Assembly (NCBI GenBank): GCA_043801445.1
Contig: JAZDMB010000023.1
Coordinates: 10,642-74,641, forward strand
Source of the DNA: JAZDFP01 sp043801445
Lineage (GTDB): Bacteria > Planctomycetota > MHYJ01 > JACQXL01
DNA length: 64,000 nucleotides
Direction of reading: 5' to 3'
Part shown: positions 25,884 to 34,907 of the stretch, one piece after another
Position numbering within the stretch: position 1 is the stretch's first letter
How the letters are laid out: each line of letters begins with the position of its first letter
Program-made: the position numbers and the translations under genes
The notes under the pieces: generated by a model
Database searches by the model: none
Seen by the model: only the letters and a program-made list of their open reading frames with translations
Told to the model about the DNA's origin: nothing

Positions 25884-27467
25884 TTATTCCTGTATTCCTA
25901 ATCGTTTTATCTTCCTATATAAATCACGGCGGTCTAATCTGAGCATTTTAGCACAGAGTGCTTTGTTGTAACCAGATTTTTGGAGTGATTGCTTAATAAC
26001 TTCTCGTTCGGTTTTATCAATGATTTCGTTAAATGATTTATCTGGGAATGATTCAGCAGTCTGTGTCAATGGTTCTTTAAGCGGTGAGGTAAGATGTGGA
26101 GAAACCGTTTGGGCAGTAATTAATTCGCCTTCACCTGTTAAGGCACAGCATCGTTTAATCTCGTTTTCTAATTCCCTGACATTACCGGGCCAGCGATAAT
26201 CCAAGAATAACCGCATTACTTCTTCGGACACTGTTTTCTTTTTGGTCTTGGTCTCCTGGACGACCTTGTTTAAAAGATGGTTCACCAATAGCGGAATATC
26301 CTCTTGACGTTCTCTTAACGGAGGCAGGTTGATAGTGATAACATTTAATCGATAATAAAGGTCGTCCCGGAAGGTACCTTTTTGGACTAATTGTTTTAGG
26401 TCTTGATTCGTAGCGGAGATGACTCTGACATTTACCTTAATGGGATTCTTTCCACCCACAGGTCTAATCTCGCGTTCCTGCAGTGCCCTTAAGAGTTTCT
26501 TCTGCATTTCCTGGTCCATTATGCTGACCTCATCTAAGAAGAGTGTGCCGCCATCTGCCAATTCAAAAAGCCCTTTTTTATCCTTATCAGCGCCGGTAAA
26601 GGCGCCTTTGATATGCCCGAAGAGTTCGCTTTCCAATACTCCCGAGGCGAGTGCGGCACAGTTTTCGGTAATAAAGGAATTAGCCTTACGCAGACCGTTA
26701 AAGTGAAGCGCCTTTGCGACTAATTCCTTGCCCGTCCCGGTCTCACCCTGAATCACTATCGGATAATCGGTTGTGATGGCTTTATCTAAAAGTTTGTAGA
26801 CCTCTCTCATCGCTTTACTATGCCCTATGATATTAGCAAACTGATATTTTTCATAAAGCGCCTTTTCTAATTCATTAATCCGCTTTGTATGTTCTTCAGT
26901 TTCTATTGCGGTTTTGACAACTTGTTCTACAGTCACATTTATAAAATTGAGCATTATCTCAAAAAGTTCATTAGAGATAGGGGTAATATCAAAGTATGCT
27001 TTTTTCAATTGTTCTAAATCTACACCCATACTTTTTACTCGTTCTGCAATCTGTTGCCATTCGGTCTCGTTGGGTTTATGAAGAAGTAGTCCACAATATG
27101 TGGAGACACAGCCACAATACTTATTGCGAACAATTATGGGAATAGACACCTCAACCAAACCTGTATAACAAGGACAAAACTCAGACTTATGAGTAGTTAA
27201 AATTCGTGCGCGGGATTGTTTTGCTAATTTCAAACACCGTAGTTTCCCTTTCTTTGTCTCCCAAATAAGGTCGCAAAATGGGAAAGAAAAAGATTCAGAT
27301 GGTCCCCGAATGTGATCAAACTCATCCTGTGTGATACCCATCGCATCAAAATCACTAAATACCATATTTCTTTTAAATATCCGTTTAAATAAAATCCTGG
27401 CTTGCTGAAATAAAGGTGAAGCAAAAACTTTTTTCCAGACCTCGGCGTTTAATTTAATTTGTTCCAT
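25884..27467 (-). CDS. Sigma-54-dependent activator with PocR-like sensor
   Basis: 527 residues. The N-terminal 190 residues match a PocR-type ligand-sensing domain (CDLIWETKKGKLRCL, FCPCYTGLVEVSIPIIV, YCGCVSTYCGLLL; the cysteines could bind a metal or cluster). The AAA+ domain follows, with Walker A GETGTGKELVAKALH, the GAFTGA loop that contacts sigma-54, Walker B GGTLFLDEV and a sensor arginine region. The C-terminus is a Fis-type helix-turn-helix (NKALCAKMLRLDRRDLYRKI). All activator residues are intact. A -24/-12 promoter lies right after its stop, so its target is probably the adjacent surface operon. PocR domains respond to small organic ligands in known cases; the ligand here is unknown. 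Confidence 0.92.
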   Translation of the reverse strand: MEQIKLNAEVWKKVFASPLFQQARILFKRIFKRNMVFSDFDAMGITQDEFDHIRGPSESFSFPFCDLIWETKKGKLRCLKLAKQSRARILTTHKSEFCPCYTGLVEVSIPIIVRNKYCGCVSTYCGLLLHKPNETEWQQIAERVKSMGVDLEQLKKAYFDITPISNELFEIMLNFINVTVEQVVKTAIETEEHTKRINELEKALYEKYQFANIIGHSKAMREVYKLLDKAITTDYPIVIQGETGTGKELVAKALHFNGLRKANSFITENCAALASGVLESELFGHIKGAFTGADKDKKGLFELADGGTLFLDEVSIMDQEMQKKLLRALQEREIRPVGGKNPIKVNVRVISATNQDLKQLVQKGTFRDDLYYRLNVITINLPPLRERQEDIPLLVNHLLNKVVQETKTKKKTVSEEVMRLFLDYRWPGNVRELENEIKRCCALTGEGELITAQTVSPHLTSPLKEPLTQTAESFPDKSFNEIIDKTEREVIKQSLQKSGYNKALCAKMLRLDRRDLYRKIKRLGIQE

Positions 27468-27474
27468 ATATACT

Positions 27475-27665
27475 AAAGTTCAAAGGTTCAAGAGTTCAAT
27501 GGTTCAAGAGTTCAAAGGCTTACGAGATTAGTTACCAGACATTTCTAACAGGGTCAAGGAAAACAGCCACAGATTACACGGATTAATAGTATGTAGTATA
27601 AAGTATGAAGTAGTTAGTATAATTTAACCGCAGAGTTCGCAGAGGAATTATTTTTCTCGGCGTTC
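27475..27665. repeat. Dispersed-repeat cluster
   Basis: Contains a run of GTTCAARRG units (27478-27517), a CACAGATTACACGGATTA motif, an AGTATGTAGTATAAAGTATG segment that is the reverse complement of one at 14018-14044 and near 61536-61563, and an ACCGCAGAG element running into the next gene's 3' end. Confidence 0.6.
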
Positions 27666-28997
27666 TCAGCGTCTCGGCGGTAAAGTATGTGGGGCTGAAT
27701 AATTCTGATTATAGACCTCTTTCACCGCCTTGAAATTATTTTCCATAGAGTATTTGGAAGCGCATAACGAGGCGACCTTGCCCATATTTTCACGCCAGAC
27801 TTTATCAAGTAAGAAGATAATCTTTTCCGCAATCGCTTTGGTATCGGATGGTTCGTCTATTATAAAAGAGTCTATGGCATTGTTAATAATCTCCGATGCG
27901 CCGGCTATCCGCGTGGTAATCACCGGCAGTCCGCTTGCCATCGCCTCCAAGCAAACATTGCCAAATGGTTCGTATAGCGTGGGGAATAATAATATATCGC
28001 TTGCCGCATAATAACGTTCAATTTGGGATTGGGCGCCCGGGAATAATACCTGATTTCCGATGCCGTGTCTTTTGGCCAATGCCTGATATTTGTTCACATT
28101 CCCCTTGCCGATTACCAGCAGTTTAATATTAGCGCGCAGTAGCAAGTTTTCCGAGCTTCTCAGCCCGCTTGTACCCCGAGGGGCATTAGAAAGTTCTCGG
28201 TCGGGGTGAGGACTAATATGTTTATCTTTATCTCTAATTATGGTCCTTTCTAACGGGGCGCGGAGATTTTCAGGAACAGCCGCAAGTCCTTCTATGGCAT
28301 ATCTCAATCCTTTCCGCTCAAAACCGCTGCCGACAAAAAGAAGCACTACTTCATTTTCGGTTATTCCTAATTCGTTTCTGGTTTCCGCACGATATTTATT
28401 CTTGCCGGACGGGTTAAAACGGGCAAGGTCAATTCCGTTGTAAATAACATTGATATCCTCGTCAGGAATATGGTAATACCGCTGGACTTCTTCTTTGACT
28501 TTATTAGAGATGCAGATAATCTTCTTATATGCTCCGGAATCAAAACTCTTCTTTTCCAGAGACATAATAATCCGGTTTCTCGGATTAAGATACTGGATGG
28601 CTCTACCGAAAATATTTTTCATTGACGGATGCCGGTGTTTGAGATATTCCCAGTGGCAGCCGCTTCCGACCCGATAGACCTGCCTGGCTGAAGAACCGGT
28701 CAGGCGGGCATCCTGATAATAAGTCCTGCCGAAATGTTGGATGATATCAAATTTATCTTCTTTAAGCATTCCGGCAACATTCCTGGCAAAGAAGAAATAT
28801 TTTAATGGCGGATAAAAAGGGAAAGCCGGGACAGTATGCAATATTATCCGGTCTGATTTCGGCTGTTCAAATGCCTGATGGCAGAAGATATGGATTTCGT
28901 TGCCTTCTTTAGCCAGATATTCAGCCAGATGATAGGCGTAACGCTCCACACCTCCTTTTGACTCTGAATAATTATAAATTACAAAAGCGATTCGCAT
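27666..28997 (-). CDS. Glycosyltransferase family 4, WaaG-like
   Basis: 443 residues, GT-B fold, retaining. It has the N-terminal GGVERYAYHLAEYLAKEGNE of LPS core glucosyltransferases, VVLLFVGSGFERKGL at the domain joint, and the nucleotide-sugar EX7E motif in LLFPTLYEPFGNVCLEAMASG. It probably adds a hexose to the LPS inner core. Two in-frame palindromic inserts are visible: DARLTGSSARQ (28679-28709) and about 42 extra residues before LLVIGKGNV (28140-28262). The C-terminal SAPHTLPPRR comes from an ACCGCAGAG-type repeat. It lies in the core-LPS cluster, with a coding order from 31282 down to 27666. Confidence 0.85.
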   Translation of the reverse strand: MRIAFVIYNYSESKGGVERYAYHLAEYLAKEGNEIHIFCHQAFEQPKSDRIILHTVPAFPFYPPLKYFFFARNVAGMLKEDKFDIIQHFGRTYYQDARLTGSSARQVYRVGSGCHWEYLKHRHPSMKNIFGRAIQYLNPRNRIIMSLEKKSFDSGAYKKIICISNKVKEEVQRYYHIPDEDINVIYNGIDLARFNPSGKNKYRAETRNELGITENEVVLLFVGSGFERKGLRYAIEGLAAVPENLRAPLERTIIRDKDKHISPHPDRELSNAPRGTSGLRSSENLLLRANIKLLVIGKGNVNKYQALAKRHGIGNQVLFPGAQSQIERYYAASDILLFPTLYEPFGNVCLEAMASGLPVITTRIAGASEIINNAIDSFIIDEPSDTKAIAEKIIFLLDKVWRENMGKVASLCASKYSMENNFKAVKEVYNQNYSAPHTLPPRR

Positions 28998-29003
28998 AAT
29001 AAT

Positions 29004-29060
29004 AAGGTTGAGGTTAAGGCTAAGGTTAAGACTAAGGTTAAGGTTAAGGTTAAAGTTAAG
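29004..29060 (+). repeat. GGTTAAG-type repeat, left copy
   Basis: Tandem imperfect GGTTAAGGCTAA units. Its complement forms 29455-29500, so the pair brackets the four-helix-bundle gene in inverted orientation. The repeat supplies that gene's stop codon (29056-29058). Confidence 0.75.
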
Positions 29061-29430
29061 ACAAAGAAGTAGATTTAGGACGAAGAGTTTTTATGAGTTT
29101 ATTCAACTCAACAGCAATTTCCTCTAACAATTCTCTTGTAAGGGAATAAGTCTTGTTATTAATATATCCTAAGTCTTTAGCCACAAGTAAATGGTTTATT
29201 GTTTCGTATAATGAACCTCTGGCATTCAGATAGAATTTTATTTTATCTAAGGCGTGATGTCGACCAAAACCTTCAGCAATATTAGCTGAAATAGACAAAA
29301 CTGACCGTCTGATTTGGGAAACCAAAATATATAATTCCTCGGAAGGAAATGCAGCAGTAAGTTCCCATATTTTCAAAACTACAGTATGCGCCTTTTGCCA
29401 TACCGGCATTGCCTCAAATGTATCGTACAT
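29056..29430 (-). CDS. Four-helix-bundle protein (IVP/S23-like)
   Basis: 124 residues, matching the small four-helix-bundle family first seen inside 23S rRNA intervening sequences and related to the Avd accessory protein: FEAMPVWQKAHTVVLKIW, SQIRRSVLSISANIAEGFGR and FYLNARGSLYETINHLLVA. Its molecular role is unsettled. Its ATG overlaps the stop of the GT2 gene (TAATG), implying translational coupling. It separates two core-LPS glycosyltransferase genes and is bounded by inverted GGTTAAG repeats, suggesting it entered as a cassette. Confidence 0.9.
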   Translation of the reverse strand: MYDTFEAMPVWQKAHTVVLKIWELTAAFPSEELYILVSQIRRSVLSISANIAEGFGRHHALDKIKFYLNARGSLYETINHLLVAKDLGYINNKTYSLTRELLEEIAVELNKLIKTLRPKSTSLS

Positions 29431-30275
29431 TATCCTTTACCCTTATTACTATCCTTATTCTCAACCTCAGCCTCAGCCTTAACCTCAGCCTTAACCTTAC
29501 TCATCTCCCACATTTTAGCATACTTGATAAAGACATAATAGGCAGAAGAGACCGAAATAATAAAGCCGGCCAACCCGTCTAAAAATCCCAATTTCAATAT
29601 GTATGTTTCAATAAATTTTACAGGCGGTCTAAAAAGGATATTACAAAGACAGAATGTTTTGCCTTCGTTCAGCAGCGCTTCTGAGGAGGCATCGGAAAAA
29701 CGGTCTATGGTCTTAATCTGATGGGAAATATTCTTGTAGGTGTAATGTATGATATCATAATTCAGTTTTTTAGCGGCAGCTGATTTTTCCATAATGATGC
29801 GGTCATGCGGGTCGCGCCCGCCCCATATGGCTTTACTCTTCCTGAAAAGACGTATCTTGTAATCAGGATACCAACCGCCGTGATTTATCCATTTGCCCAG
29901 ATAAAAGGTATGGCGTTTCATCAGATAACCGTCAAATGCCTTATAATCGCCTGATTTCCATTCTGAAATAACAGCATCACGCAGCTGGTCGGATATGACC
30001 TCATCAGAATCCACCGATAAAACCCAGTCATTCTTGGCTAAAGAAAGTGCGTGGTTTTTCTGGTTGACAAAACCGGGCCATTTGTTCCGGAAAACCTTAT
30101 CGGTGTATTCGCGGCATATCTCAACGGTCTTATCCACGCTGAAAGAATCCACAATAACTATCTCTCCGCCGTAGTCCTTCACCCACTTAACACTCTCCAA
30201 ACACCGCCTGATATTGTTTTCTTCATTGAAACAAACAATACAAACAGAAATCGGTCCCGATAATTGCTCTGTCAT
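29430..30275 (-). CDS. Glycosyltransferase family 2, WaaE/KdtX-like
   Basis: About 281 residues from ATG 30275, whose ATGA overlaps the stop of the heptosyltransferase gene; an ATG 15 bases earlier is also possible. GT-A fold: ISVCIVCFNEENNIRRCLES, IVIVDSFSVDKT, the DSDE metal-binding motif in NDWVLSVDSDEVI, and KIRLFRKSKAIWGG. These are typical of the beta-1,4-glucosyltransferase that modifies heptose I of the LPS core. A membrane-associated segment is near residues 230-255. The last 25 residues (VKAEVKAEAEVENKDSNKGKG) are encoded by the GGTTAAG-type repeat and are not part of the enzyme core. Confidence 0.85.
   Translation of the reverse strand: MTEQLSGPISVCIVCFNEENNIRRCLESVKWVKDYGGEIVIVDSFSVDKTVEICREYTDKVFRNKWPGFVNQKNHALSLAKNDWVLSVDSDEVISDQLRDAVISEWKSGDYKAFDGYLMKRHTFYLGKWINHGGWYPDYKIRLFRKSKAIWGGRDPHDRIIMEKSAAAKKLNYDIIHYTYKNISHQIKTIDRFSDASSEALLNEGKTFCLCNILFRPPVKFIETYILKLGFLDGLAGFIISVSSAYYVFIKYAKMWEMSKVKAEVKAEAEVENKDSNKGKG
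29455..29500 (-). repeat. GGTTAAG-type repeat, right inverted copy
   Basis: CCTCAGCCTTAACCTCAGCC units, complement of 29004-29060, lying within the 3' end of the GT2 gene and extending its reading frame. Confidence 0.75.
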
Positions 30276-31282
30276 AAATATTTTTCGCACTCTTTATACA
30301 CTTCGCCTACTGAAATAGATTTCATACACCGATGATCAGTCGGACAGGTCCGTTTGAGACAGGGACTGCAGGAGATTTCCTTGCGAATAATCGTATGATT
30401 ATTGCCGAAAGGCGGCGTAGTCACCGGGTCAGTCGGTCCGAAAATAGCCACGACCGACGTCTTTACTGCCGCGGCAACATGCATTGTCCCGGTATCATTG
30501 GTAACCAATAACCTGCAGGATGATAACAAACCGGCCATCTGGGTAATCGAGGTTTTACCGGTATAATTCAGCAGATTAGGATGGTTGACTTTAGAAGCGA
30601 TATCGAAATTCAATTTTTCTTCGGCCGGACTGCCGAATAATATTATCCGCGCTTTTTTATTATTGATTAAATCTTTGGCTAAATGGACATATCGTTCCGA
30701 AAGCCAGCACTTTGCCGAGCCATAGGTAGCACCGGGATTGAATCCGATTAAAAAATGGTCCTTGATATTACGGGTATTATCAGCAACCCAGTCCCTTGTT
30801 ATTTTAGGTATGGTAATCCTCGGCGCTGAAAATGACACGGGTCTTCCCCAGATATTCAGAAGATTAAGAAAATAATAGACCCGATGCCGGGTAAGGCTTT
30901 CTTTGGTGCGCGGCAGTGTCTGTGTTAATAATTTACTTCTTGAATCGCCGGCATATCCAATCCGATTCGGAATCTTACTCAAAAAACCTATCAAGGCGGA
31001 ATGGAACGAACGCGGCAGAATCAACGCCAGATCAAATTCCTTACCCCGAATTTGTTTTATCATTCTGTAGTCGGCGCTGAGACTCTTGATGCCGTGCCGT
31101 GATTCGTAACTGATAACCTCATTAATATCCGGCTCGTGCCGGAATAAATCCTCCAATTCTGATTTGACCAATACCGCCAGATAACTCTCAGGGAAAAGAG
31201 CCCGCACACCTTTAATAGTAGGCAGGCTCATCACTGCATCGCCCAGCCAATTAGGCACCTTAACCAAAATCCTTTTATACAT
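30272..31282 (-). CDS. waaF: ADP-heptose:LPS heptosyltransferase II
   Basis: 336 residues, GT9 family, GT-B fold. It transfers the second L-glycero-D-manno-heptose to the LPS inner core. Features: VKVPNWLGDAVMSLP at the N-terminus, GFNPGATYGSAKCWL, the nucleotide-sugar site VTNDTGTMHVAAAV, VAIFGPTDPVTTPPF and a C-terminal Cys pair SCSPCLKRTC found in this group. Length is normal. It is the first gene of the minus-strand core-LPS operon and overlaps the GT2 gene by ATGA. Confidence 0.92.
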   Translation of the reverse strand: MYKRILVKVPNWLGDAVMSLPTIKGVRALFPESYLAVLVKSELEDLFRHEPDINEVISYESRHGIKSLSADYRMIKQIRGKEFDLALILPRSFHSALIGFLSKIPNRIGYAGDSRSKLLTQTLPRTKESLTRHRVYYFLNLLNIWGRPVSFSAPRITIPKITRDWVADNTRNIKDHFLIGFNPGATYGSAKCWLSERYVHLAKDLINNKKARIILFGSPAEEKLNFDIASKVNHPNLLNYTGKTSITQMAGLLSSCRLLVTNDTGTMHVAAAVKTSVVAIFGPTDPVTTPPFGNNHTIIRKEISCSPCLKRTCPTDHRCMKSISVGEVYKECEKYL

Positions 31283-31569
31283 ACATTATTCTCTTACCCA
31301 TTTCAAACGGGACACGGATTGACTCCATAATTATCAGCGTGCCGTATCCTGCCTGATGAATTAGGTTTATATCATATCATTCCTAATGAGGCAAGGAAAA
31401 TCCTAGCCACAAAGGCACAAAGACACTAAAATAAATCAATGGGTTCTTTTCTTCGTATCTTGGTGATTAATATTAATCCAATTTCCTATACCATCATGGA
31501 AAATAAAGCTTTACACCAACCCAGCCCATGCTTACTTCTATGACAGGCAAGATGCAGATAAAAGCCGGG

Positions 31570-32391
31570 TTATTTTTCCCATTCAGGCGGAATAATCCTT
31601 CCGTAATATTCAGTAATAGCCGGAGAAGGATTTCTCAGTGATTTGCCATATTTATGAAATGCCTGGTTGATTTCGTTAACAGAAAGATGCAATGTCGTGG
31701 TTAAAACGTTTTCCCAAGACGCGCTATCAACTTTACGATAAAGATAATAAAATAATTCATCGCCCATATAATTTATCAAGAAAGAAACAAAAGCCGCCGA
31801 AATGTTGCCTTCCGCTTCATTTACTATAACCGGTGAAGAAAATACATTTTCTACGGTCCATTTATTGGGCGGTTCGAATTTAGCTAATCTATAGACCTCG
31901 CATGAATATTCCTTCGTATCAATGGTTTCCAGAAAATCTGTCATTATTATGGTTCTCTTTTCGTAAAACCGGCAGACACCTTCTTGCAGAGAGCTGGGAA
32001 CATTCGTATTGATATCATTAAGCAATATATGCATCATTTCATGCGCTGAAATAAATTTTTTCCTGTCAGAATAATAATAATAAACGCTCCTGGTAGACCC
32101 AACCGCATATCCCCAAACCTTTCCGGTCCACTGAGGCATCGTTTCCAGCAGGTAACAATTTATTTTTTTATTAAATGTATCGGTTGATTTCAACATCTGT
32201 ATGGCCCGATTGCAGACTTCCTCATAAGTTTTAGCCGCCGTATCAATCTCGCGAGCGGCCAATGAATCCGGCTTGTAATAAATAATCAAGTGCTCTGTCT
32301 CTTTTATACGCCAATTCTGGTTATTAGAAACACAACCGCTTATGCTTAATATTATTATAAAAACAACGATTATACCTCGCGGCATTCTCAT
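31570..32391 (-). CDS. Lipoprotein, gluzincin-like peptidase (peptidase-MA type)
   Basis: 273 residues. The signal peptide ends in a lipobox ISGC (Cys 20), so the product is a lipoprotein. The catalytic motif HEMMH (HExxH, in ISAHEMMHILLNDI) and a downstream SLQEGVCRFYE with the third Glu ligand fit the peptidase-MA-like gluzincins found in PVC bacteria. The same arrangement occurs in the FHA protein at 53770. It is probably monocistronic; the gap 31283-31569 shows no gene. The substrate is unknown. Confidence 0.75.
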   Translation of the reverse strand: MRMPRGIIVVFIIILSISGCVSNNQNWRIKETEHLIIYYKPDSLAAREIDTAAKTYEEVCNRAIQMLKSTDTFNKKINCYLLETMPQWTGKVWGYAVGSTRSVYYYYSDRKKFISAHEMMHILLNDINTNVPSSLQEGVCRFYEKRTIIMTDFLETIDTKEYSCEVYRLAKFEPPNKWTVENVFSSPVIVNEAEGNISAAFVSFLINYMGDELFYYLYRKVDSASWENVLTTTLHLSVNEINQAFHKYGKSLRNPSPAITEYYGRIIPPEWEK

Positions 32392-32490
32392 AAAAACCTT
32401 TTAATATAGAAAAGTATAAAAGCTATGGATTACACGGATTATTCTGATTTAATCTGTGAAATCTGTGGCTATTTTTCTTGGTAATATTCT

Positions 32491-33441
32491 TTATCCGCTC
32501 CTATATAGTCTCCACCACCATTTATGCAAACGTGTGTGCCTTAAACATCTGCTTGTAACCGAACGTTTTTGATCTTTTCCACCTAATGATAATTCATTAA
32601 AGCATGTTTCAAGAAGCAATAAACGGTCGGTATAAGTAACGATATTATTTATATTAAGCGATTTAAACTTAAAAATCATTTTTTCCAGGGAACGATTCAA
32701 TCTTATCAGATTATCGACCCGTTTATCAAACGACAACGGTTGTTCATAATAGGATTTATCCAAATCTATAATATAGGTCTTTATTGTTCCTTCCGGAGAT
32801 TGAATCAGAATGTTGCGGATATTCAGATCGCTATGATATATCCCAACCTGATGAAGTTGTCCAATCGCCCGGCTTATAGATTCAATAAGATTTTTTTTCT
32901 TTTGATATAGCTCGCTATATTTATCTTTGTAATTCTTTAATAAAAACAGAATGAAATCCTCTAAAGTTATCGTATCCGGTATTTTCTTGGATATTATCTT
33001 TGCCCTGAATAAAAAAGGTGTAATCCATTTTATTTGAATGCCCAATATTTCAGAAACTGATACGCCGTTAACCCGCGCTTTTTCAGTTAAAACCAATTCA
33101 TTTAACGGTCTTCTGGCATCATTAAATATATCGGGTAAAAACAAAGCGGTTAACCCGCCTCGTTTATATGTTTTCATGATAACCTCTTCATTTTGACCAG
33201 ATGCTGATTTTATATGGGCAACGATATATTCGCCCCGCCCTTTCACTGTTGTTGCGAGTTGACGCCCGAAAGGCCGAGCCTCGCCCATCGGAGCGGAAGG
33301 AACATCTATTTTTCCATCAAATAAAGAATTAACGCCTGATTCATAATCATGATGAATTATCCGCCATTCCTTGTGCGATTCGTTGATATGAAAATATGAG
33401 GGTATAATCAAATCAGGGTAAATATTCTTTAATTCTAACAT
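32491..33441 (-). CDS. LPS-core kinase-like protein (KdkA/WaaP type)
   Basis: 316 residues with a protein-kinase-like fold of the LPS-kinase group: a lysine in EEVIMKTYKRGG, a catalytic loop GIYHSDLNIRNILIQ and the metal-binding DLDKSYY (Asp in IIDLDKS). Known members phosphorylate Kdo or heptose of the LPS core. The neighbouring core-LPS genes agree. N-terminal residues about 47-63 (PSAPMGEARPFGRQLA) are encoded by a palindromic element at 33256-33300, within what should be the glycine-loop region. It starts divergently from the heptosyltransferase at 33507. Confidence 0.8.
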   Translation of the reverse strand: MLELKNIYPDLIIPSYFHINESHKEWRIIHHDYESGVNSLFDGKIDVPSAPMGEARPFGRQLATTVKGRGEYIVAHIKSASGQNEEVIMKTYKRGGLTALFLPDIFNDARRPLNELVLTEKARVNGVSVSEILGIQIKWITPFLFRAKIISKKIPDTITLEDFILFLLKNYKDKYSELYQKKKNLIESISRAIGQLHQVGIYHSDLNIRNILIQSPEGTIKTYIIDLDKSYYEQPLSFDKRVDNLIRLNRSLEKMIFKFKSLNINNIVTYTDRLLLLETCFNELSLGGKDQKRSVTSRCLRHTRLHKWWWRLYRSG

Positions 33442-33506
33442 TGCTTTACCTTTTGGGTTTAGGTATTATAATTCTTATATTCTTTATTAATCAATATCTT
33501 AAAATT

Positions 33507-34631
33507 ATGGCACTGAAATTCAACAAAATTCTGATAGTTCGGCTGAGCGCAATAGGAGATGTCATTAATACCATTCCGGCATTGGTGGTTTTGAAACACA
33601 ATTTCCCCCTTAGTCATATCAGCTGGGTAGTAGAAGATAAAGCCAAAGACCTGCTTTTAGGATATCCGTATCTGGATAATGTTTTTATTCTAAAGAGACG
33701 CAGCGGTAACCGAATCAGCCGGGCATTAAGTCTTATTCGTAAACTTCGTGAGTCCAAATTCGATGTTGCAATCGACTTCCAGGGTAATCTTAAAAGCGGT
33801 TTAGTTGCTTCTTTAAGCGGCGCGACCACACGTATCGGCATAAAACCGGCCAAAGAATGTAATACATTATTTACTAATTATAAAATTAATTTGCCTGACC
33901 AAAGAATGAATCGCGTGGAAAGAAACCTTTATATACTAAAAAGTCTCGGGTTGGATATAAATATCCTGGAGTGGAGTAAGATACCGCCTCCTTTTACAAA
34001 ACCGGATGAACTTTATATTGATAAATTCCTTTCTGTGCATAACCCTCAAGAAAAACCGGTAGTTATACTTCATCCGGGGACAAGTGAATTCGGGATATTT
34101 AAACGCTGGCATCCCCAAAAATATGCCCAATTAGCAGACCGGCTTATCGAGTCTCTGAATATTTGTTGTATTATTTCCTGGAGCGGCAAGGAAAAAAAGT
34201 TGGCTGAATCCATTTCTGCGCGGATGAAACATAAACCATTAATAATAGATGAAGCAATTTCCATTAACAAATTTGCCGCTCTGATTAAACATGCACTGTT
34301 ATTTATTGGCAGCGATTCCGCTCCTTTGCATTTAGCGAATTTATTAGGAATAAACATAATCGGTCTTTACGGACCAAAAGACCCGATTATCTACGGGCCT
34401 TATTCTCCGGCAACCTATCCGCCAGAGGCGGATCTGCCTATGGCACAGAGTAGCAATCAGAAAACTGCATCCGATAAAACAAGAAGTACTAAACCGGTTA
34501 TTATCAGTGCCGCTCAAAAAGGAATATCCTGCAGTCCTTGCCGGAAGCGAAAATGCAATAATCCGATATGTATGGAATCGATAACCGTAGAAGAAATCTT
34601 CCAGCAATCTTCTACTTTGCTCTTAAAATAA
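33507..34631 (+). CDS. Heptosyltransferase, WaaC-like (GT9)
   Basis: About 374 residues from ATG 33507 (MALKFNKILIVRLSAIGDVI). A longer frame from TTG 33441 only adds a hydrophobic stretch and was rejected because GT9 proteins begin just before ILIVRLSAIGD. The nucleotide-sugar site is FIGSDSAPLHLANL, followed by IIGLYGPKDP and a CSPCRKRKC ending. It probably adds the first heptose to Kdo. About 30 additional residues between YSPAT and AQKGISCSPC (from YPPEADLPMAQS) include a palindromic insert at 34417-34446 with AGGCGGATCTGCCT. Confidence 0.88.
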   Translation: MALKFNKILIVRLSAIGDVINTIPALVVLKHNFPLSHISWVVEDKAKDLLLGYPYLDNVFILKRRSGNRISRALSLIRKLRESKFDVAIDFQGNLKSGLVASLSGATTRIGIKPAKECNTLFTNYKINLPDQRMNRVERNLYILKSLGLDINILEWSKIPPPFTKPDELYIDKFLSVHNPQEKPVVILHPGTSEFGIFKRWHPQKYAQLADRLIESLNICCIISWSGKEKKLAESISARMKHKPLIIDEAISINKFAALIKHALLFIGSDSAPLHLANLLGINIIGLYGPKDPIIYGPYSPATYPPEADLPMAQSSNQKTASDKTRSTKPVIISAAQKGISCSPCRKRKCNNPICMESITVEEIFQQSSTLLLK

Positions 34632-34907
34632 AACCATAGATTACACAGATTGAATTCAATCGGTAAAATTTAGACCTAAATATAAATTATACGCTCTATT
34701 GGATCGGGCGCTCATAAGGACAGATTTAATCTGTGGAATCTGTGGCTATTTTCCTTGACAGAATTGTGTCAAATAGGGTATGCGTAAATACCTACTAATA
34801 AAGAAAACACCAAACATTAGCGAATCCCGCAGAGAGTCAGGCGCTACGGTCGGAATAACTCGCTCAATGACCCTCTGGGACTAACGACGAGTAAAAAGGA
34901 GATGAAT
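34632..34907. other. Intergenic region with dispersed repeat
   Basis: Holds an ATTACACAGATTGAA-type repeat that re-appears inverted as AATCTGTGGAATCTGTGG, and the weak promoter mentioned above. No gene seen. Confidence 0.5.

Noticed and set aside
33441..33506. TTG start of the heptosyltransferase and a hydrophobic N-terminal extension
   Set aside because: Family members begin just before ILIVRLSAIGD; the extension overlaps the start of the divergent kinase-like gene.
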